Below are positions 44,032 through 48,766 of a DNA stretch of 48,766 nucleotides, piece after piece. This DNA is from an uncultured archaeon (GTDB lineage: Archaea; Altiarchaeota; Altiarchaeia; IMC4; SCGC-AAA252-I15): assembly GCA_902384455.1 (NCBI GenBank), contig CABMCB010000039.1:1-48766 (forward strand), in the 5' to 3' direction. Within the stretch, counting starts at the first letter, position 1, and the number at the start of each line of letters is the position of its first letter. The translations under genes were made by a program, and so were the position numbers. The notes beneath the pieces were generated by a model, which searched no databases, was not told the origin of the DNA, and saw nothing but the letters and a program-made list of their open reading frames with translations.

Positions 44032-44934
44032 TCAAACAAGCATGTTAAACAAATAGCCGATGATTATTATGCCTAACGCAACGATTCCAAAGAACGTGAG
44101 GATGAGTTGAATCCGCATCACCCTGCGCAGAATTATCGCCTCAGGCAGACTTAGGGCTGCAGTAGACATCATAAAAGCCAACGCAGTACCCAAAGGAACA
44201 CCCTTCTCAAACAACGCAGCAGCGATAGGGAGTACTGCGGCGCAGTTTGCGTACATGGGAACGCCTATCGCTACTACTATGGGAACGGCGAAGACACCTG
44301 CAGCAGCGACCGCCCCGTCAATTACGGCCTGCGGAATGAAGCCGTGAATGACAGCGCCAACTCCAACTCCTAAAAGAACCCACTTCCAAAGGGAACTGAC
44401 GATGTCGTTGGCTTCGTGAACCCCAAAAACCACGCGTTTCTTCAATTCCTTATATCCGACGGAATTCTCCCGCGCTTCCTGAGCCTGCATACCCTCAACC
44501 AAATACCTCTCCATGTTAAGCCGGCTGATAACCAACCCGGAAACGATGGCCAAAAGAAGCCCGGTGACAATGTACGCAACAGTCACCTTAAGCCCGAAGA
44601 AACCAAGCATCAAGACAACGAGGTATTCGTTTATGAGTGGGGAGGCGACAAGGAAAGTGAATGCGCTGCCCAAAGGCGCGCCAGCCTTAATGAAACCGAT
44701 AAACAGGGGGATGGAAGAACAAGAACAAAACGGAGTAACAGCACCAAAAAAAGCGGCCGCCACATAGCTTATGCCGTATCTCCCGCTAAGCCAGCCACGG
44801 ATTTTCTTCTGAGGAATATACGTTCTTACCACGCCAATGGCAAACACCATCAGCCACAATAAAACCAGAATCTTAACGCTGTCGTAAAGGAAAAACTCAA
44901 GCACCGACTCGGAAGCGCCTTCAGCAAGAACCAT
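44032..44934 (-). CDS. Permease of the DUF318/ArsP family (metal or organoarsenic efflux)
   Basis: 300 residues with about eight membrane helices. It carries the family motif TPFCSCSSIPLFIGFIKAGAPLGSAFTFLVASPLINEYL (conserved CSCSS) and, in the second half, GVPMYANCAAVLPIAAALFEKGVPLGTALAFMMSTAALSLPEAI. This family (pfam03773) includes ArsP and SO_0444-type exporters. The gene starts directly after the stop of a 43-residue Cys-rich protein and lies opposite a Cys-containing ArsR regulator, so metal/metalloid efflux is likely. The ion cannot be named. Confidence 0.88.
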   Translation of the reverse strand: MVLAEGASESVLEFFLYDSVKILVLLWLMVFAIGVVRTYIPQKKIRGWLSGRYGISYVAAAFFGAVTPFCSCSSIPLFIGFIKAGAPLGSAFTFLVASPLINEYLVVLMLGFFGLKVTVAYIVTGLLLAIVSGLVISRLNMERYLVEGMQAQEARENSVGYKELKKRVVFGVHEANDIVSSLWKWVLLGVGVGAVIHGFIPQAVIDGAVAAAGVFAVPIVVAIGVPMYANCAAVLPIAAALFEKGVPLGTALAFMMSTAALSLPEAIILRRVMRIQLILTFFGIVALGIIIIGYLFNMLV

Positions 44935-45066
44935 CTACGTGCCCTTCTTTTCCGGCGAACACTTGCCGCCCTTACAGCAGCACGGCTTCTGCTCAGCCTT
45001 CTTCTCAAGCTTACTGTCCAATGAATCCAGAATGCGGGAAACAAAACCCCTCTTTTCTTCAGCCAT
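44935..45066 (-). CDS. 43-residue Cys-rich protein of the permease operon
   Basis: ATG at 45066 to TAG at 44935, 43 codons. It begins MAEEKRGFVSRILDSLDSKL, an amphipathic basic helix matching the KKxxLSRI motif of the giant propeller protein, and ends with CCCKGGKCSPEKKGT, a compact four-Cys metal-binding cluster. The permease ATG abuts its stop. It may be a membrane-tethered metallochaperone or sensor partner; inference. No family recognised. Confidence 0.72.
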   Translation of the reverse strand: MAEEKRGFVSRILDSLDSKLEKKAEQKPCCCKGGKCSPEKKGT

Positions 45067-45075
45067 ACATACCAC

Positions 45076-45107
45076 ACATATTCAAATATTCGAATATGTA
45101 AATATGT
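45076..45107. promoter_or_regulatory. 32-bp palindromic ArsR/SmtB-type operator
   Basis: The two 16-base arms (45076-45091 and 45092-45107) match as an inverted repeat at 14 of 16 positions, with a perfect ATATTCGAATAT core. This resembles the 12-2-12 inverted repeats bound by metal-sensing ArsR/SmtB proteins. It lies in the 60-base gap between the divergent regulator and the Cys-rich protein/permease genes, so it can control both. Confidence 0.8.
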
Positions 45108-45126
45108 AAAGAGAGGTTAAAAACCC

Positions 45127-45432
45127 ATGCCAAAAGAATGCACTGACGCAAAAAACAAACGCAAAATACCGCCCGCCCGCAAAATCCGAGAAACCACACG
45201 GAAAATGAAACTCCTATCCCACCCCGCACGCCTCTCAATACTCCTAATCCTAAAAGAAGGGCCGACATGCGTCTGCGTAATAAAAAAAACACTCGGCCTC
45301 CCTCAGCCAACAGTAAGCCAGCACCTGGCCAAGCTGAAAGACGCAGGCATAATAGACTGCAACCCGAAAGGCAAATACTGCTACTACCAGATCAAAGACC
45401 ATTCGATAAAGCCGCTCACGAAGCTGCTATAA
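45127..45432 (+). CDS. ArsR/SmtB-family metal-responsive repressor
   Basis: 101 residues. The winged helix is LLSHPARLSILLILKEGPTCVCVIKKTLGLPQPTVSQHLAKLKDAGIID. The Cys48-x-Cys50 pair (TCVCVI) at the alpha-3 position corresponds to the ELCVCDL metal site of ArsR/CadC. Cys5, Cys78 and Cys85 are further candidates. In the family, metal or metalloid binding releases the operator. The target is presumably the palindrome just upstream and the divergent permease operon. Confidence 0.93.
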   Translation: MPKECTDAKNKRKIPPARKIRETTRKMKLLSHPARLSILLILKEGPTCVCVIKKTLGLPQPTVSQHLAKLKDAGIIDCNPKGKYCYYQIKDHSIKPLTKLL

Positions 45433-45511
45433 CCCACAGTCAGCCCCCGTAGAAGAAGCCTCAACATAGCGGTTTTCCCCATTCTTAAGCCGCCTCACCT
45501 AATTTCCTCGT

Positions 45512-47917
45512 ATGGATAAGAATCAACGTTTCATCCTCTGGTTCGACGAACTCGGCATAGAAGACGTACCCACCGTCGGAGGAAAAAACGCAAGCCTCGG
45601 CGAAATGTACAGGAAACTCTCAGCCGCAGGCGTCCAAGTACCAAACGGATTCGCAATCACCGCATACGCATACAGGACACTTCTTAAAGACGCGGGAATA
45701 GAAGCCGGGATACGCGAAATACTCAAAGACCTGGACACCAAAGACATCCAAAACCTAATGGACCGCGGCAAAAAAGTCCGCGACCTGATACAAAAAGCCA
45801 AATTCCCCCCGCAACTAGAAAAAGAAATCATAGAGGCCTACGAAAAACTATCTCAACAATACGGCACAGACGCGACAGACGTCGCAGTACGCTCATCCGC
45901 CACAGCAGAAGACCTACCCGACGCCTCATTCGCAGGCCAACAAGAAACCTACCTCAACATCCACGGAGACCACCACGTAATAGACGCATGCAAAAAATGC
46001 TTCGCAAGCCTATTCACCAACAGAGCCATAAGCTACCGGGTAGACAAAAAATTCGACCACTTCAGCGTCTACCTCAGCATAGGCATACAAAAGATGGTCA
46101 GAAGCGACCTCGCCTCATCCGGCGTAATGTTCAGCATAGACACAGAAAGCGGATTCAAAGACGCAGCCTTCATCACAGCCTCATACGGACTCGGCGAAAA
46201 CATCGTCCAAGGAGAAGTAGACCCAGACGAATACTACGTCTTCAAACCCACACTCAAGCAAGGCAAACGCTCCATCATAAGCAAAAAAGTAGGCACCAAG
46301 GCGCTGAAGATGATATACACCCAAGACGGCACCAAACCCACAAAAAACGTCCGCGTACCACAAGCAGACCAACGCCGATACGCACTCACAGAAGACGAAA
46401 TAATGATACTCGCCACATGGGCCTGCATAATAGAAGACCACTACAACAAACCCATGGACATGGAATGGGCAAAAGACGGCGCAACAAACCAACTATTCAT
46501 AGTACAAGCCCGCCCCGAAACAGTACACAGCCAAGAAAACAAAAACGTATTCGAACAATACGTCCTCAAAGGAAAAGGCCCAGTACTCGTCAAAGGAGGC
46601 GCCGTCGGCAGTAAAATCGGCGCAGGAAAATCCCACGTAATCAAAAGCGTCCACGAAATCAAAAACTTCAAGGAAGGCGAAGTACTCGTCACAGAAATGA
46701 CGGACCCAGACTGGGAACCCATAATGAAAATCGCCTCCGCAATAGTCACAAACCACGGAGGCCGCACCTGCCACGCAGCAATAGTATCCCGCGAACTTGG
46801 GATTCCCTGCGTCATAGGAACAGGAAACGCCACTGAACTCATGGCAAACGTCGCAGACGCCACAGTCAGCTGCGCCGAAGGAGCCGAAGGCATAGTCTAC
46901 GAAGGAAAAATTCCCTATGAAATACAACGTACAATCCTCGACACACTCCCGCGCCCCAAAACAAAAATAATGATGAACATAGGCATACCCGAACAAGCAT
47001 TCGAACAAAGCTTCATACCAAACGACGGAGTAGGACTAGCCCGAGAAGAATTCATCATAAACAGCTACATCAAAATCCACCCCATGGCGCTCTTCCACTA
47101 CGAAGAACTCAAAAACGACCCCCAAAAAGCAGAAACCATACGCCAAATAGACGAACTAACCGTAGGATACGCCGACAAAACCCAATTCTTCATAGACAAA
47201 CTAGCAATGGGAATAGCAACACTAGGCGCAGCATTCCACCCCAAAGACGTCATAGTCCGACTATCCGACTTCAAAAGCAACGAATACGCCAACCTAATAG
47301 GCGGCCAATACTACGAACCCACAGAAAGCAACCCAATGATAGGATGGCGAGGAGCAAGCCGCTACTACGACGACAAATACCGCGAAGCATTCGGCCTCGA
47401 ATGCAAAGCATTCAAGAAAGTCCGCGACGAAATGGGACTCACCAACGTAAAAATAATGGTCCCATTCTGCCGCACAGTAGCCGAAGGAAAATCAGTGCTC
47501 GCGGAAATGGAAAAGTACGGCTTAAAGCGCGGCGTAAACGGCCTTGAAGTGTATGTTATGTGCGAGATACCCAGCAACGTTATTCTATCTGACCAGTTCA
47601 GCGAGATTTACGACGGATTCTCGATTGGAAGCAACGACCTCACGCAGCTGACGCTCGGGCTGGACCGAGACAGCGAATTGGTCGCGCACATATACGACGA
47701 AAGAAACGACGCGGTCAAACGCCTAGTCAAGCAGGCCATCGAAGGCGTCCACAAATACAAGAGGAAGATAGGCATCTGCGGGCAGGCGCCAAGCGACTAC
47801 CCGGAGTTCGCCGAGTTCCTCGTGGAATGCGGCATAGACAGCATAAGCCTAAACCCAGACACCGTAATAAAGACGACAATAGCAATCGCAGAGAAAGAAA
47901 AGAAACTGGGACGCTGA
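45512..47917 (+). CDS. ppsA: Phosphoenolpyruvate synthase (pyruvate, water dikinase)
   Basis: 801 residues, full length. The N-terminal ATP-grasp region begins VPTVGGKNASLGEMYRKL and has RSSATAEDLPDASFAGQQETYLN. The swivelling phospho-His domain is TNHGGRTCHAAIVSRELGIPCVIG (His near residue 420). The C-terminal PEP/pyruvate-binding barrel ends in GSNDLTQLTLGLDRDS and GICGQAPSD. It converts pyruvate, ATP and water to PEP, AMP and phosphate in gluconeogenesis, producing AMP that adenylate kinase can recycle. The gene is A/C-rich to about 47500, then changes. Confidence 0.97.
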   Translation: MDKNQRFILWFDELGIEDVPTVGGKNASLGEMYRKLSAAGVQVPNGFAITAYAYRTLLKDAGIEAGIREILKDLDTKDIQNLMDRGKKVRDLIQKAKFPPQLEKEIIEAYEKLSQQYGTDATDVAVRSSATAEDLPDASFAGQQETYLNIHGDHHVIDACKKCFASLFTNRAISYRVDKKFDHFSVYLSIGIQKMVRSDLASSGVMFSIDTESGFKDAAFITASYGLGENIVQGEVDPDEYYVFKPTLKQGKRSIISKKVGTKALKMIYTQDGTKPTKNVRVPQADQRRYALTEDEIMILATWACIIEDHYNKPMDMEWAKDGATNQLFIVQARPETVHSQENKNVFEQYVLKGKGPVLVKGGAVGSKIGAGKSHVIKSVHEIKNFKEGEVLVTEMTDPDWEPIMKIASAIVTNHGGRTCHAAIVSRELGIPCVIGTGNATELMANVADATVSCAEGAEGIVYEGKIPYEIQRTILDTLPRPKTKIMMNIGIPEQAFEQSFIPNDGVGLAREEFIINSYIKIHPMALFHYEELKNDPQKAETIRQIDELTVGYADKTQFFIDKLAMGIATLGAAFHPKDVIVRLSDFKSNEYANLIGGQYYEPTESNPMIGWRGASRYYDDKYREAFGLECKAFKKVRDEMGLTNVKIMVPFCRTVAEGKSVLAEMEKYGLKRGVNGLEVYVMCEIPSNVILSDQFSEIYDGFSIGSNDLTQLTLGLDRDSELVAHIYDERNDAVKRLVKQAIEGVHKYKRKIGICGQAPSDYPEFAEFLVECGIDSISLNPDTVIKTTIAIAEKEKKLGR

Positions 47918-47998
47918 CACCAAGAAAACTGCCTAAAGGCACACCTTACTTCAGATTGAATTCCCTCTCCTGAGCCCTAGACTTCCGTCATACCCCCA

Positions 47999-48628
47999 TT
48001 ACTCCTTCTTGAATGCCATGACGCCCTCCTTTTCGAGGTCCATTTTCGCCATGTAGAGGTGCTTAAGGGATTCTTCAGGATTCTGGTCCAAAAGCGCCTT
48101 AACGGAATTCAGGATGATGTTGGTCTGAAGGAAGTAGCCACTGGGGTCAGCAGGAGGCTGATACTGCGCGCCCGCCTTCCTCGCCTTGTTCACGTACTGA
48201 ATAAGCTGGTCACGCCTCTCCTTCATGTAAGCGTGCTTCTCATAAAAACCCGTGTTGAACGCCCGCATAATAGCGCGCTGCTCCTCCCCTCCCCTACGAA
48301 AAGGCGGCAGATACTTCAAGTTCGCCAACTCACAAGCAGCAATCTCCCTGCAATAAGCCCAATACTCATCGCCGTTAACGTCAATCACCGTAGGAACCCT
48401 CAAAGAATTCTCCTTGTCAATCCGAGTCAGCCACTTCGTCTTAGAATCATAAATATAATTGCTCTGATACCCGTCCCTAACGCCAAAAACAAAACTAAAC
48501 GCGCAATACTCCCCAAGCTGCTTCGCAACCGCACGAGCATCCTCCTCAAGAACCTCCGGCTGCCGATAAGCAAGCTCATTCAAAGTATGACCCGGAACAG
48601 TCTCCATCAAAACATAAGACTTATCCAT
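47999..48628 (-). CDS. Kinase-like C-terminal lobe (second part of a split gene)
   Basis: 209 residues from the ATG at 48628, in a TGATG junction with the upstream frame. It begins at what looks like the kinase hinge strand (DKSYVLMETVPGHTLNEL). A catalytic-loop-like D-x4-N (VRDGYQSNYIYD, near residue 82) and a DFG-equivalent Asp (TRIDKEN) follow, as in PI3K/HipA/aminoglycoside-kinase-like atypical kinases, then a helical C-terminus. A complete kinase would need the N-lobe, which the upstream frame (48628-48766) seems to provide. Confidence 0.6.
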   Translation of the reverse strand: MDKSYVLMETVPGHTLNELAYRQPEVLEEDARAVAKQLGEYCAFSFVFGVRDGYQSNYIYDSKTKWLTRIDKENSLRVPTVIDVNGDEYWAYCREIAACELANLKYLPPFRRGGEEQRAIMRAFNTGFYEKHAYMKERRDQLIQYVNKARKAGAQYQPPADPSGYFLQTNIILNSVKALLDQNPEESLKHLYMAKMDLEKEGVMAFKKE

Positions 48629-48766
48629 CACGCAGCCTCTTTCAAACCATAATGAGGAACAGCCCTAGCAGACCGCAAATTAACAATCCGCGCCAAATCC
48701 CCCCCAATCATCTCATTAACAATGTCTCGGCCCTCGCCGTCACGAGACTCCTTAAGATGAGCGGAC
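48628..48766 (-). CDS. Partial upstream frame, kinase N-lobe-like C-terminus (cut by window edge)
   Basis: Open from the right edge to TGA at 48628-48630. The visible end reads DGEGRDIVNEMIGGDLARIVNLRSARAVPHYGLKEAA. The helix plus VPHYGL strand resembles the alphaC-beta4 part of a kinase N-lobe, exactly what should precede the SYVLMET hinge in the next frame. The two frames are related by a -1 shift. Confidence 0.5.
   Translation of the reverse strand, partial: SAHLKESRDGEGRDIVNEMIGGDLARIVNLRSARAVPHYGLKEAA

Noticed and set aside
45988..46614. 208-codon basic plus-strand frame inside ppsA
   Set aside because: Shadow frame of the A/C-rich ppsA sequence; no start signal and no protein-like pattern.

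Overview
The window reads as chromosomal DNA of an archaeon. Evidence: an MC1-type chromosomal protein, archaeal-type adenylate kinase, archaeal mevalonate/isoprenoid genes (GHMP kinases, prenyl-diphosphate synthase, type 2 IPP isomerase, geranylgeranyl reductase), archaeal-type valyl-tRNA synthetase, class III (QxSxE-like) pilin signals, and TATA-like boxes about 25-35 bases before many start codons (leaderless genes). The lineage cannot be fixed from the sequence alone. Compact genes, MC1 and divergent mevalonate enzymes would suit a DPANN or euryarchaeal lineage, but that is inference. I see no rRNA, tRNA, CRISPR array or insertion sequence.

Layout. (1) 1-5.5 kb, minus strand: high-affinity K+ uptake operon kdpA-kdpB-kdpC-kdpD with overlapping stops and starts; kdpD runs off the left edge. 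(2) 5.7-10.5 kb: adenylate kinase, then an isoprenoid block (degenerate mevalonate-kinase-like protein, MvaD-like protein, prenyl-diphosphate synthase, IPP isomerase). (3) 10.5-26.3 kb: a surface-appendage locus. A minus-strand pair encodes a 1546-residue beta-propeller/transmembrane/disordered-tail protein and a family 2 glycosyltransferase. Facing it is a plus-strand operon of four pilin-like proteins (the last a 719-residue adhesin-like protein with a Thr-rich stalk and C-terminal beta domain), a DUF2226-like adaptor, a secretion ATPase and two separate TadC/FlaJ-type membrane proteins. (4) 26.3-31.6 kb: flavin reductase, membrane protein, geranylgeranyl reductase, PfpI/DJ-1 protein, family 4 uracil-DNA glycosylase, DUF2203 protein, Y-family polymerase. 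(5) 31.6-40.2 kb: secreted PQQ-like propeller, small secreted anchored protein, DEAD-box helicase, a 56-residue membrane protein, ValRS, two SPFH proteins and a membrane protein. (6) 40.2-48.8 kb: MC1, PurE, DapB, secreted proteins, an OB-fold gene broken by an in-frame TAA, a metal-type ArsR regulator divergent from a 43-residue Cys-rich protein and a permease, PEP synthase, and a kinase-like gene split in two at the right edge.

Most notable: the 11.3-26.3 kb locus as a candidate undescribed archaeal pilus/adhesin system, whose propeller protein carries three copies of a basic-amphipathic KKxxLSRI motif (a related motif lies in the adaptor and another in the Cys-rich protein); kilobase-scale switches between A/C-rich and G/T-rich plus strand that fall inside genes and ignore gene direction; the OB-fold gene with a stop where an aromatic residue is expected; and the split kinase.
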